Positions 1 to 10,687 of a stretch of 64,000 bases of DNA are shown here, piece after piece. A model generated the notes under the pieces. That model ran no database searches. It was not told the DNA's origin and saw only the letters and a list, made by a program, of their open reading frames with translations. Source of the stretch: Prorocentrum cordatum. Lineage: Eukaryota; Sar; Dinophyceae; Prorocentrales; Prorocentraceae. The first letter of the stretch is position 1, and every line of letters starts with the position of its first letter. The stretch spans positions 101,510 to 165,509 of the forward strand of contig CAUYUJ010017886.1 in assembly GCA_963575745.1 (NCBI GenBank), read 5' to 3'. A program made the translations under genes and the position numbers.

Positions 1-1860
1 TGGAAACCCGTATTCAAATATGGAAACCCTTGCTGCCTGTTTGAACCTCAGCTGTGGCGCAGAGAACCAGAATCGGGTGCCCCGCATATTTTTCCAAACC
101 ATTAAAAATATCATTATATAATGATTTCTATACGGTTACTGCCCGGCTCTCGAAATTACGTCTTGGTTCGGTATTCGTGGTATGTACGCCTACGGTGCCT
201 GCAAGATGCGCCGTTGCATTCCATTTGAAAACTGTTCAGCATTTCGCGCTTGGCTTTTTAGGTTTGAAAAATTATGATTTTCTTTCTTGGCACGTACGGT
301 TGCATCGGCAACAATTATCTTTCCCATAGTTCTCCGCGAAATTTAGCCAGTAGTCGAAATTGTAGACCCTAAGGAAGCAACCGAACATTCAGCATAAATT
401 CGCATCCGAAAAGCGTCAACAATTTGATCTCGCAATGGACCGGTATCAACTTAAATCTGCCCCAGTACAATTTTATAGCAACTCTTGCCCCGGCATTCGC
501 CAATTCTTCCAATCAAATTTGCAACTGGATTTGATTGCGGCCCGCCAACAAAGGTGTCGCAACATATAGCAAAGCAAAATATTTCAGAACCATCGCGTTC
601 CAACGGGCTCCACGAAACGCGAAATCCAGCATCAATGATTTTGCATGCTCGAATGAATTGCAGCCGTGTTGTGCATTCTTGATCGAGCCGAATAAAGGCG
701 TTGTAACCTCGGCTGTAATCAGACAGCTACATAAAACCACATGTAGTTATTTCGCAATGCCTGTTTTTGTGTAACATATTGTTGGGACAAAACCAAAACA
801 AGGTCATGCAATATTGCATACGCGCCAATGCATGCATATTTGCATTATTTCAGCACCTGTGTCCACGAACCGTCGGGCAATTTGCGGAATACCACCCGCT
901 CGATTAATGTATGACGCAACCGGGCTAATTCGGCGCATGCTGGCGAAATTAATGTTACCACACGTCGTCGTATAATGTCTTAGGATGCACGCAACGCGTG
1001 GAACGCGACAAATTGTTACCCCAATATCAATCATGCAACGAAGCACCCACGTGCTCTTCCACTTGGAATGTGCACGCAACCTGTATGGTAGATACAACGA
1101 TATAGTGTGACACAATTCACCCAAGCGATGCCTGAATGTTCTGGCCTCTCTCTTGACTTCAATCCCCGTTTGCGAAGCAAAATGTTTGGTTGGTGACGTT
1201 GTTGGTAGTAGCCAAAATACGTGCGTGTGGGAAACCCGAACCTTCCCAAAATTGCGATGGTTGTCTCCGGATTGAGTGAGTCAAACGCTTATCGTCGTAT
1301 AATTTATGCATTGCCTCTGTTGCGCAACCACGCCGGCAAAAACATCAAATTTAGTGAATGATAGTATTCGAGAAAAAAACATCACATGTCATCGTCCGGC
1401 TGAAGACGAAGCATGCGTGGATACCGTGAAGTAGCAGATACACGGGACATACCTCAGAGCTACGATCAATAGTACTGGCTCTACGATGGGTGCACGCAAA
1501 CATGGAAATCTAGTTCGACCCACGTCGATAGGAAACCATAAATCCATCAAACGATGCTCGCAAGCAAAGCCTTGGCGTGGCTACAAAGATAAACCGAACC
1601 TGCGACTTGACAATTTTCAAACCGAATGATTCTCCAATGCTACTATTTGGAAATATTCTCCAAATGAAATATTCTCCCGACGACTGGTTGGTGTAAGTAA
1701 CGCTTCAACCTGACATTCTCTTCCTGCCATATTCGATGGCAAACGTGCGAAAACAGAGGCAATGTACATGGACATGATACATGCTATCAATTGTATTGTG
1801 TCTTGCTTCTCATTGTCGGACATCTGAGTCATATGAAAGACATATGCGTAACATTAAGTT
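1..1860. other. Lower-GC anonymous region, no gene recognised
   Basis: This stretch is clearly less GC-rich than the rest of the window and has no long microsatellite. Short open frames exist on both strands, for example a 75-codon frame at 513-740 and a short minus-strand frame near 200-330. None shows a motif I recognise, and stops are frequent in all frames. It could hold a decayed transposase or intron sequence, but nothing supports a specific call. Confidence 0.5.
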
Positions 1861-2218
1861 TGCCTTTTAACAAGCAAGACGCAGCCGTTGTCCGCTGGTG
1901 CTGGCACCCTCGTTGGGTGGCTCTTGGCGGGCCCCCCCTTTCGACATGCCTGCGCCGCACCGCTTCTGGCAACCTCGTCCATCGCAGTGTGCAAGAGCGT
2001 TCGTACTTTGCACTGGCAAGGCGTTCCCCCTCCTCCTTCCCCCCCTCACCACTCTACCACCATGTCGAACAGCGCTGAGGGGCCGACGAAACGTGCACAT
2101 GAGACCCGACTTGTGGGCAAGTCCTATTCCCGCCCCCTGGGCGTAGGTGGTCTAACGAGAAAATCCATCCTTCCCCTGCTCGGGAGAAGGGTTTACCCCT
2201 CCCACCTCCCACCCGAGG

Positions 2219-3310
2219 ACCCACTGGCAGCGTCCGCATGTGGTTCCACTGGAAGGGGAGGAGGAGGAGGAGGAGGAGGAGGAGGAGGAGGAGGAGGAGG
2301 AGGAGGACGAAGAGGAGGAGGAGGAGAATTTCGGTGCACCTCTCGCACGCTTCGTGGCCGCATAGGGAGCCCCACCGATTGCTCCAATGGCAACGCCCGC
2401 ATGTAGTTCCTCTGTCCGTTTTGGCACACCCCTCACAAGCTTCGTGGCCCCATCGCGAGCTCCAGTAAAGGCCCCAATGGCAGCGCCAGCATGCAGTTCC
2501 ACCCACGTTTGGGTGTACCCCTCACACGTTTCGTGACTCCATAAGGCGCTCGACCAGAGGCCCTGCTGGCAGCGCCCGCATGCGGTTCCGCCCTCGATTC
2601 CGGTGCACCCTCACAGGTTTCGTGGTCCCATAGGGAGCTCCACCGAAAGCCCCAATGGCGTCGCCCGCATGCGGTTCCGCCCCCTGTCGGTCGCCCCTCG
2701 CACGCTTCGTGGCACCATAAGGAGCTAGCTCCACCTAAGGCCCCACTGGCAACGCCCGCATGCAGTTCCACCCGCCGTTTGGGTGCACCCCTCACACGTT
2801 TCGCGGCTGCATAGGGAGCTCCGCCGAAAGACCCAGTGCCAACGCCCGCATGCAGATCCACCCGCCGTTTCTGTGCATCCCTCACACGTTGCGTGGCCTC
2901 ATAAAGAGCTCCACCAAAGGCCCCAGTGGCAGCGCCCGCATGCGGTTACACTCTCTATTTCGGTGCACCCCTCACCCGAAAGCCCCAGTGGCAACGCCCG
3001 CGTGGGGTTTTACCTTCGATTCCGGCGACCCCCTCACACTTTGCGAGGCCCCACAAGGCTAAGCAATAAGAGGCCCGCCTGAGGCAACAGTTGGCAGCGC
3101 ACGCATGCGGCCCCACTCGTTGTGTCGGTACACCCTCTCGCACGTTTCGAGGGGTCCCAGGTGGTCCCTGCTGCTGGCCGCCCTCCTTCATGCCATTTTC
3201 CTCGCGATGCGCGAAGGCCCCACGAGCAGCGCGCACATGGTGGCCCCGCCCCATTTCGGCAAACCCTTCACACGCTTCGTGGCCTCATAAGGAGATCCAC
3301 CGAAGACGAT
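2219..3310. repeat. ~90-bp tandem satellite interrupted by (GGA)n
   Basis: About ten to twelve diverged copies of a ~90-bp unit can be followed by the anchor GCCCGCATG, seen near 2393, 2483, 2571, 2665, 2752, 2844 and 2932. Each unit also carries a CACACGTTTCGTGG-like block, a CATAGGGAGCTCC-like block and a CCCCAATGGCA-like block. The first copies are split by a purine tract at 2258-2331. Overlapping frames of 70-150 codons are by-products. Reverse-orientation copies occur at 29835-30080. Confidence 0.85.
2258..2331. repeat. (GGA)n purine tract
   Basis: Near-perfect GGA/GAG trinucleotide run inside the ~90-bp satellite. It encodes poly-Gly/Arg/Glu on the plus strand and poly-Ser/Pro/Leu on the minus strand in all frames, so it produces false open frames. 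Confidence 0.95.
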
Positions 3311-4220
3311 ACTCACAACGACGGGTACTCACAACTGCATATGGTTGTGTCCTTCGCCAAGCAAGTTCTGGGTTTGCGGCAGCTCGACTCAAGCACCATT
3401 CGAGCCACGGAGGGACGCTTCCGAAGCGAATTGTCACACTACAGCAGGTACGGCGGGAGGCGGAAGGGGTCGCAGGGGAAGAGGAGGACACGCTCACAAC
3501 GCGCAAATACAATGTAGTAGAATCGTCGCGAGCGCTCCGTGGGGGCCCAAGTTCCAGCAAGCTTGGGCGCCAAGGCACGGCGCGGAAGCGGGGCCGTGCC
3601 ACGACCACCCAGAACCGCAGGGTGCCGATGACCCATTCGAACTGTTAGAGACGCCGACGGCGAGTATCCGCCGCCACTTGCATGTGGAAGGTACTCACGT
3701 GGCCAAGTGTGGTGTGCTCTTCCAACTCCTCCTCCTCCTCCTCCACCTCCTCCTCCTTGCTTTCCTCCTCCCCTCCCCCTCCCTCGAGTGTTCCCGCAAG
3801 GGGGTTCGCATCGGCTGGGAAAACGCACAGTCCAACAGCTTGGCCAAGTTTCGGCCCAAGGATGGGTGGGCCACATCGGCATTTCCAGAACGGGAAGGGC
3901 CGGCGGTGACTTGCCGTCCGTAAGCATCTTCGATTTAACTCCTGGGGGTCGCCTGGTGGTTGGCCGCACTAGCGCTTGCATCATTCAATGCCCATGGGCG
4001 GCGCGTCCGTGTCAACCCGACTTGGCACTTTTTACAACCGACGCGTACTCAAGATTGCGGCAATCTGTTTGAACATAACGGCGATGCAACCGTAATATTG
4101 CAAACTACGTAGAAAAACGATGTTGGAACTCCCCGCCCATCGCCGGGAACGCAGGGAAGTTGAAAAGGAAGTGGGGAGGCAGGGTGGGGAGAACCAGATG
4201 GGGGAGGGGAGGGGGGCAAA
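3311..4220. other. Mixed-composition spacer, no gene recognised
   Basis: GC-rich spacer with a short CCT-rich patch at 3716-3785. Frames of 100-190 codons run through it on both strands, but their residues are low complexity and no domain is visible. Confidence 0.4.
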
Positions 4221-4955
4221 TCGAGAAGAAGGACCTAAGCTCCTCCTCTTCCTCCATCTCCTCCGTCATCCTCCTCCTTCCTCTTCCTTCCTTCTCCTCC
4301 TGGCAACTCCTTCCCCTCCACCCGCTCCTCATGTTTGCCCTCCTCCTCCTCCTCGTCGTCGTCGTCCTTCTCCTCCTCCTCCTCCTCCTCCTCCTCCTCC
4401 TCCTCATCGTCGTCGTCCTCCTCCTCCTCGTCGTCGTCCTCCTCCTCCTCCTCCTCCTCCGCTTCCTCACTCCTCCGCTGCTGCCCCCCTGTGCTCCCTC
4501 TCCTCTGCACTCCCACCTGTCCGCCGTCCTCCTCCTCCTCCTCCTCCTTCTCCTCCTCCTCTCGCGGTCCTCGCCGCTCGCTCCCAGAAACTCCTCCAGC
4601 TTCCTCCCCTCCATGCTCAAACTCCGCCCTCGTTGTCCCTCTCCTTCTCCTCCTCCTCCTCCTCCTCCTCCCTCCTCCTCCTCCTCCTCTTCCTCTTCCT
4701 CCTCCTCCTCCTCCTCCTCCACCTCCGCCCTCCTCCTTCTCGCCCCCTCTTCCTCCTCCTTCTCCTCCAAAGCTCCCCTTCTTCCCTCTTCTCCTTTCTT
4801 CCCTTCCCTCTCCCTCCGCCTCCTGGACCGCCTTCTTCGCCACCCTCGTCGATTTCCTATTCCTCCTCCTCCTCCTCCTCCTCCTCGTCCTCCTGCTCCC
4901 TCTCGGCACCGCCCCTTCCTCTTCCTCTTCTTCCTCCTCCACCGCACCCACCCAT
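4221..4955. repeat. ~735-bp CCT-rich pyrimidine tract
   Basis: Almost pure pyrimidine on the plus strand, made of CCT runs with TCG/TCC interruptions. Every frame stays open on both strands (poly-Pro/Ser/Leu, or poly-Glu/Arg/Gly), which explains the 240-320-codon frames here. Strand asymmetry of this length can form triplex (H-) DNA. Confidence 0.95.
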
Positions 4956-5935
4956 CGTATAAAGATCTCGCCGCGCCACCTCGCGTGTCGGTTGTATGAC
5001 CTGGGCGCTTCGTCAAAACAACGTCACCACCATGTTTTTTTGTACCGCTTGGGCCTTCCAACGCCAACACGGATGGCGGCTCAATTTCAAATCGAGGCCA
5101 TAATTCTTAGCGTCCCGCACGATCTTCTTGAACGGTTCCGCCACGTACACGGATGGGAGACCTTCGTTCTCGAGCTGGAGCTCGCGATTCGTCTAAGATG
5201 ATTCCAGCACCTGCAAGGACGGATGCATTGGGTTTCGTTTTGAACAGTGGTCTCGCCATGGCGCTGCGCCCATTCTTCTTGCAAATGGCATACAAGTGCG
5301 CGGGCAGATGACGGTATCTTTTCAACATCAGGGTCTCGCTTGGCATTTCATCGAACTTACGTCCACAACCATAGCCATGTATGGCCATTTCACGGGCGGA
5401 CGCGGCTCATATTTAAGATAGGGGTTCTCACCCAACACTTCCTCCAATCATGTTGCCCGGAATTCTAATGTTGTACGACTGTGCCCATCTGTATCCAAAT
5501 CGGGAATATCGCATCACTCTTCCTTCAATGTATGGTGGTAGCTACTCGGAACTCGGGAGCCCTTCTAAGGTCTTGTGGGGAGGGGCGTGGGATGGGATGG
5601 GGGATGGTATGTTGCAGCATCGTTGATGGATCATTGATTTCCTCTGGTCCTCTCTCTCGTTGTCTCCCTCCTCATGTTTTGATATTCTCGACTTCAATGA
5701 ATACAGCGCGAATTAGGTACCACAATGTGATCAACATTTCGTGTCGCTGATCAAATTGGCTCACGCTTCAAATGGCCCCTAAATAAACTTGATGTCACCG
5801 TACCTTATAGTTCAGACCTCGAAACACATCAACCATCTTAGCCACATGCGGGATGCCCGTCCGAGCCGTTGATTCGACAATCCTTGAGCCAACTGGCTTC
5901 ATCAGGAAAGCGGGGATGGAGGAGGGGCATCAGGT
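4956..5935. other. Lower-GC spacer with an unassigned minus-strand frame
   Basis: A moderately AT-richer stretch. Minus-strand frames at 5107-5388 and just downstream have mixed, protein-like composition, but I recognise no family. A short relic resembling the dinoflagellate spliced leader lies at 5883-5899. No promoter or terminator can be defined. Confidence 0.35.
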
Positions 5936-6095
5936 AGGAGGAGGAGGATGAGGAGGAGAGTGAGGAGGAGGAGGATGAGGAGGAGGAGGAGGAAGAGGAG
6001 GAGGAGGAGGAGGAGGAGGAGGTAAGGGAGGAGGAGGAGAGTGAGGAGGAGGAGGAGGAGGAGGAGGAGGAGGAGGAGGAGGAGGATGAGAGTGA
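5936..6095. repeat. (GGA)n purine tract
   Basis: Polypurine tract of GAG/GGA with GAT interruptions. Low-complexity frames on both strands are not genes. Confidence 0.95.
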
Positions 6096-6496
6096 GTGGG
6101 GATTAATGAGTAGGGTGATGGGATCGGTGGGAGGGGGAGAAGAACAAACAAGGGAAGGGAGGAGAAATGGGGCGGCGGAGGAGGGACGGAGGGATGCGTA
6201 GGACAGAAGGGTACAGTAGACACATACGATAGGACATCTTGCTATGACCATTTTTCTTATTTTCTATATCTTTCTTTCTTGCTATGAGCAATCTTGGGGC
6301 ACACTCTTCGTCGAACCTTGAGGTTCCCAAGGTGTCCTGAGGTGTCACAGAGCTCCTCTGGGTCCCCGTGGCCGTCAGGGGATCAGACATCTGCGTTGCC
6401 GCGGGGCGCCTGGTGACGGGCAGACCTCTTACCCGATGTGCCTACTGGAATGGGGGCGGACAGGAGGGAATGCGGAGAGCGGAGGGAAAGGGGGCC

Positions 6497-6577
6497 TCAG
6501 GGCGTGATGCGCTTGATCGGACCGTCGCCGAGCTTGTAGCCGCGAATCTTCATGTCTTCCGCCGCCTCCTCCATCTC
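6497..6577 (-). CDS. UDP-sugar pyrophosphorylase-like, last exon
   Basis: Last exon of a gene resembling UDP-sugar pyrophosphorylase (USP), which makes UDP-sugars from UTP and sugar-1-phosphates. The exon reads 26 codons then TGA at 6497-6499 and ends in the segment MKIRGYKLGDGPIKRITP. This matches the USP C-terminus, where an acidic stretch precedes an R-I-R-G-F/Y-like motif. An acceptor CAG lies at 6578-6580. The exon is GC3-rich, unlike the flanking repeats. Joined to the exons at 7211-7267 and 10021-10116 the frame is continuous, with all junctions at phase 0. Family assignment rests on remembered C-terminal features, and the catalytic domain is not seen in this window. Confidence 0.6.
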   Translation of the reverse strand, partial: EMEEAAEDMKIRGYKLGDGPIKRITP

Positions 6578-7210
6578 CTGCGAGGGCAACCACCGACATG
6601 GGGGGACCACAGCTCAGGGGAAGGACATCTCCTACATCGCCGACAGATCTGCGATGGGCCCCCCGCTGGCGGATCCACATGAACAACCAAAAGAAACGGG
6701 TCTTACGCAAGGAGGCCAGGCGTGGCACGCTGAATTGAAAACGAGGGCGCGTACGCGCGACCTTGCGGGGGCAGCTTATGCGCGAGTGCCCGCGCAGTCG
6801 ACACAGGCAACTCCTCCGAAAGCGCGAGGGATTCTGGGCAGTCCCGCCGCCCTCCGAGAAGGCCTCTCTCCTTCTCGCTTCACCCCCTCGCCCGCCGCCA
6901 AAGCTTGGGGGTCGATGCATCCCCCTTCCTGAGCCTATATCACCCCCGCCGCTGCCCCCGATTTGGACGCCCGAGTTATCCGGGGCAACTCGGGTCCAGG
7001 GTAACTGGGGTTTGGATTCCCGAAAAAGGAACCCGAGTTAGCCCTGACCCAAGTTATCCCTGAAGATTCGGGGCTCTGGACGCCCGGGGTAACTCGGGTC
7101 CGGGGTAACTCGGGTTCGGAATCCCGAAAAACGAACCCCAGTTAGCCCTGACCCGAGTTACCCCTGATGATTCGGGGCTCTGTATCACCCCGGCCGCTGC
7201 CCCCGATCTC
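6578..7210 (-). other. Intron, probable GA-AG class, flanked by a direct repeat
   Basis: The 633-nt intron lies between the last two exons. On the minus strand the upstream exon reads GCAGGAGATCGG across the donor, and the acceptor side reads GCAGGAGATGG, so a 9-base direct repeat, GCAGGAGAT, spans both boundaries. Any cut within the repeat gives the same mRNA. No cut gives GT-AG; the cut after CAG gives GA-AG, and GA donors are reported in dinoflagellates. The intron holds two ~110-bp satellite units and an AGAAGG-type patch near 6823-6910. Confidence 0.55.
6965..7190. repeat. ~110-bp GAGTTAC/GTAACTC satellite, two copies
   Basis: Two adjacent units start near 6970 and 7079. Each holds paired blocks GGTAACTCGGG and CCCGAGTTA that can fold back, a central CCCGAAAAA and a closing GATTCGGGGCTCTG. 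The same unit is present four times at 55257-55712, about 48 kb away. The copies sit in the USP-like intron. Confidence 0.85.
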
Positions 7211-7267
7211 CTGCGCCGTCATCGCCACGAGTGGCCTGCCGGCGTTCTCCACCCTCCCGCCGCTGAC
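7211..7267 (-). CDS. UDP-sugar pyrophosphorylase-like, penultimate exon
   Basis: A 57-nt, 19-codon exon reading VSGGRVENAGRPLVAMTAQ. It begins after AG at 7268-7269 and ends at CAG (7211-7213). The V-x-N-x-G motif matches the USP C-terminal segment between the beta-helix repeats and the terminal R-I-R-G motif. It is phase 0 on both sides, joining in frame to the exon at 10021-10116 upstream and the one at 6497-6577 downstream. The small size and GC3-rich codons differ from the surrounding satellite. The call depends on all three exons together. Confidence 0.55.
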
Positions 7268-7339
7268 CTCTCCAACGCCGCGCGGGGGCGGGGAGGGGGG
7301 GGCGGCTGGCGCGGACACGAAAAGAACGGATATGACATA

Positions 7340-7530
7340 TACACATATGCATGCTTATATATATATATATATATACATCTGTATATACGTATGTATCTAG
7401 ATTGCAAGTCTATCGCAATCTTATATATATATATGCGCACGTATAAATAAGTGTGTACATTATATATATAGATGTATATACATCTGTATATATATGTATA
7501 TACATATATATCGATTGCAAGTCTATTGAT
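7340..7530. repeat. (TA)n region with duplicated GATTGCAAGTCTAT motif
   Basis: Alternating TA runs separate two copies of GATTGCAAGTCTAT (near 7399 and 7512). The first copy continues to CGCAATC, so GATTGC and GCAATC can pair as a 6-bp stem. It looks like slippage and duplication within an AT microsatellite. Confidence 0.8.
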
Positions 7531-8164
7531 ATTGTAAGGCGGCGCCGGGGCCCACGGACCTTTCCCCGAGAGGGGTGCGGATCACTTCTGTGCTCCGTCC
7601 GTCGAGTCGCGAGCCAACACGGCTCGACCACAGCAAGTGTCGCTGCTGGGTCTCGCCAGCCTCTAGGCACCCAATTCTAGGGGGAAAACAAACCTACCTC
7701 GCTTTTGACCACCCTCGCTTCCAAGAGATACCAAACGATGCCAAATTGCAGCCTGTACTGGTCAGGCCGCTTGACGAGGAGGCGCATGGTATGGCTTGGT
7801 TTTGCCTAGAAGCGAAAGCGGGGTAGGTAATTCACGCTCTGAAATTTACCTCACTCACTTCTATCATCACTTCTCTAATCCTATCCCCATCAGATATCGT
7901 GTTGCCTGGAATCCCCCTCGAGTCCGACTGCAGATGAAACCCAAGGAAAGACTCGCATCTGCAAACATTCTCGAACTCCATTTATCTTCCATGAATCCTG
8001 CGGAAATCCTCCAGAAATCCCTGCAACTCCCTTGCTGTGTCGTTCTCGATGTCTCGCGTGGCTGTGACAAAACACATCAAGTTCGTCTCTATTAAAAAAA
8101 CGAGGGCTTCACGCACATGTGTAAAATCATGCAGGGAGAATGAAGCCATGAAGCTACAAGAACC

Positions 8165-8945
8165 TGTGGCCCCGCGAGAGACCAGCGTCGTCATCGTCGC
8201 CATCGGCGTTGTGGCCACCGTCGTCGGGGTTGTCGTCGTCGCCGTCAGCGTCGTCGTCGTCGCCACCGTCGCTGTCGGCGGCACCGTCACTACAGCTGCC
8301 GTCGCCGCCGTCATTGTCGCCGTCGCAATCGTCGTCGCCGTCGTCGTCGATCACCGTCTCCATCATCGTCGCCACCGCCATTGCTGTCGTTAGTGTCGTC
8401 CCCGCAATTGTCGCCGTCATCGCCGTCTTCTTCGCCGTCCGCGTCGTTGTTGCTGCCGTCGTTGGCGCCACCGCCGCCGTCGTAATTGGTGTGGACGCCG
8501 TCGTTGCCGTCGTTGGCGTCGCCGTCGCCGCTGCCGGCGGCGCAATCGCCACAGCTTCTGTCACCGTCGACGCCGCCGCCGCCACCGTGTCACTGTCTCC
8601 GTCATCGTCGCCGTCGTCGTTGCTGTCGGCGGTGTCGTCCCCACAATCGTCATCACCGTCGTCGTCGTCGTCGTCGTCCTCGCTCTCCGCGTCGTTGTTG
8701 CTGCTGTCGTTGGCATCGCTGCCACCGCCGTCGTCGTCGCCGTCGCCGCCGTGGGCGTTGCCGCCATCGTTCCAGCGGCGCCGCCGCCACCGCTCCCGTC
8801 GCCGCCGTCTCTGTCGCCGCCGCTGCTGTCGTCGCGGCCGTCGGTCGGCGTCGTCGTCGCCGTCGTCGTTGCCATCGCCGTCGTCGTCCCCGCCGCCCAC
8901 GCAGTCGTCGTGGCCGCCGTCGCCGCCGCCGCCGCCGTCGAGGCG
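8165..8945. repeat. ~780-bp degenerate (GTC)n/(GCC)n tract
   Basis: The plus strand is built from GTC, GCC, TCG and CCG triplets with occasional ATC or GTT. All frames are open (Val/Ala, Ser/Pro, Arg/Cys), giving spurious frames of up to 335 codons. It is the reverse complement in style of the GAC tracts in the 32-40-kb macrosatellite. Confidence 0.9.
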
Positions 8946-9104
8946 CGGCGACTGAGGGGTCTCCAGGGCGGGAGGGTGCGGGGGAAGAGGAGGAGGGAGG
9001 GGCCCTTCCCCAGGACGGCGGAGGAAGAAGGAGCGCTGCCCGGGGGTCTCCTGGGGACCCTGGGACCTCCAAGGACCTCCCAGGGCGCGTTCAGACACAC
9101 TTGA

Positions 9105-9490
9105 ACGTGGTCGATCCGGGCATCCTTGCAAGTGTTGCTCTTGCCCCGGCGCGGCGCACATTCGTCTGACAAAAATTGCGACGGTTTCGAGGATTCGTCC
9201 GGTTTAAGTCCCAGCAATGGTTTTCGGGAGCGATTCAGGGTTGCCAGGACGCAACAGACATTAGTTCGCGGTGTTGGAGTCTCAGGAGAAGCGCTCTGGC
9301 TCTGCTCAGGATTGTCGGGACGCAATCGTCACAGTCATTCGCGGCGTGAGGATTCTCAGACGGTTGTCTTCCAACTGGGCACTCCCCGCCTCCCCGTAAT
9401 GAAACTTTCATTGTTGTTGGGACCCATGAAGACGAAACTTGGAGACAGGGCTTCTTGCAACATCGTTGACGCGTCTTGGGTTCACTCCCC
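9105..9490. repeat. Dispersed repeat copy shared with 40330-41080
   Basis: Shared blocks include GGCGCACATTCGT, GTGTTGGAGTCTCAGGA-like text, TTGTCTTCCAACTGGGCA-like text and CAACATCGTTGACG followed by CTTGGGTT. Both copies end at a C-rich or CCT-rich tract. A shorter, weaker copy of the end block appears on the minus strand near 10870. No coding potential was seen. Confidence 0.7.
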
Positions 9491-10020
9491 CCCTCCCCCC
9501 TCGGGAGGAGGTTCGATTTTGTGGAGGGGGTAAGTGCATTGCCGCCTCCAGGGCCCTCTCGGGTTGTAGGCTCGCCTGGCGGGCTCTGAGCGGTTACTGG
9601 GGCACCCTGAGGCGGGGGGAAGGGGGGGAGGATGAGAGGGGGACCAGAAGGGACGGGGGAACGGAGACATTCCGAGGACAGGGGGGAACACGCAAGGGAC
9701 ACGGAGGGGTCGTGGCAGATGGATGCGGGGTTGAATGCAACGGAAGATTAGGAGGGAAGGGGTGTCGGATGGATGGGGGATTGCCCTGAGATCCGACGTT
9801 GCGCAGACATGCAACATCGCGAACCATCACGACCAGAGCCCTAGACTTGATAGATCAACCGCGTTCACTCTTTGAGACGGATTGCCCTGCGATGGCCAGG
9901 AGGCCCGCAATGGAGCGAGAGCGCCTGTTGTGCAACAAATGCCAGGCCCGGATCTCAAGGATAACTGAGGGGAAGCGGGAGGCAGGAAGAAAACGGGCGG
10001 GGGACCGTTCCGTTGCCGAC

Positions 10021-10116
10021 GATCTCTGCGGCGCCGTCCAGCACCAGGCCGTCGATGGTGACGTCGCCGTCTATCACCAGCAGCGACTTCTGGGAGATGG
10101 TGACCTTGCCCTTTAC
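10021..10116 (-). CDS. UDP-sugar pyrophosphorylase-like, beta-helix exon
   Basis: A 96-nt, 32-codon exon, phase 0 at both ends, after AG at 10117-10118 and before a GT donor at 10019-10020. It includes VTISQKSLLVIDGDVTIDGL followed by LDGA. In USP proteins the C-terminal left-handed beta-helix carries a closely similar S-Q-R/K-S-T-L-V-I-x-G ... L-x-L-D-G pattern. This is the strongest evidence for the family. The N-terminal nucleotide-binding domain would lie upstream (higher coordinates) and was not found up to 20 kb, so either introns are long or the locus is a 3' fragment. A different protein with a similar beta-helix end is possible. Confidence 0.65.
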
Positions 10117-10391
10117 CTGGCAACAACCGCTCGCCTTCGACCAAACGTACCAGCGTTTTGTGTGTTGTCTCCCTCTCTCTCTCTCGCTATCTCTCTCCAT
10201 CGCTCTCTCAACTCTCTTCCCTTCTGCTTCGACGTCGGAATTCCACCTCCATCCACTAGGGTCCACCCGACCCGGGCCAGGTCCGGGCTGGGCGCGGTCA
10301 AGGCCAACTGGCCGCCCGAAAACGCGAAACGCAGAAGCCGATAGGGGGAGCGCGGAACGGAAAATGCGGGGCGGTGAGGCCCAGCGTTCGA

Positions 10392-10506
10392 CTCCCTGGC
10401 TGGCCGACTCCCCGACTGGCCGACTCCCCGAGTGGCCGACTCCCCCCGACTGGCCGACTCCCCGACTGGCCGACTCCCCCCGACTGGCCGGCTCCCCGAC
10501 TGGCCG
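10392..10506. repeat. Short tandem repeat CCGACTGGCCGACTC
   Basis: Seven or more ~15-17-bp units of GACTGGCCGACTCCCC type, varying in C-run length. It ends directly against the MITE at 10512-10687. Confidence 0.9.
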
Positions 10507-10511
10507 AAATA

Positions 10512-10687
10512 CAGTCGGGGCCTTGACCTGAGGAACCCTAAATAAGGAACGAGGCCCAGTTTTTCCACAAGTTGACCTCCGATTTCGTATCGAAACCCTA
10601 AGGCAAATCTAAGGCAAGCTGCGAAACACTTAAGGAACACGGAGCCCCTCCCCAACGAGAAGGGTTCCTTCTTCAGGGCCCCGACTG
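10512..10687. mobile_element. TA-flanked MITE, family A (CAGTCGGGGCC)
   Basis: The left end reads TA-CAGTCGGGGCC and the right end GGCCCCGACTG-TA, an 11-bp perfect terminal inverted repeat flanked by TA on both sides. It is 176 bp and non-coding, with internal AAGGAACCCTAA and AAGGGTTCCTT blocks. A CAG-T start with TA duplication is the pattern of Tc1/mariner-type non-autonomous elements. Related copies lie at 24484-24637 and from 56985. Confidence 0.75.

Larger units (their letters stand above)
7268..10020 (-). other. Repeat-filled intron (GT-AG)
   Basis: A ~2.75-kb intron between the exons at 7211-7267 and 10021-10116. On the minus strand the donor reads GAGATC|GTCGGC and the acceptor GGAGAG|GTCAGC. 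It contains an (AT)n region, a ~780-bp GTC/GCC tract and a dispersed repeat copy at 9105-9490. No other exon was seen inside it. Confidence 0.5.

Noticed and set aside
4105-5201. 240-320-codon Glu/Arg-rich and Ser/Pro-rich frames
   Set aside because: They are translations of a CCT microsatellite, open on both strands in all frames.
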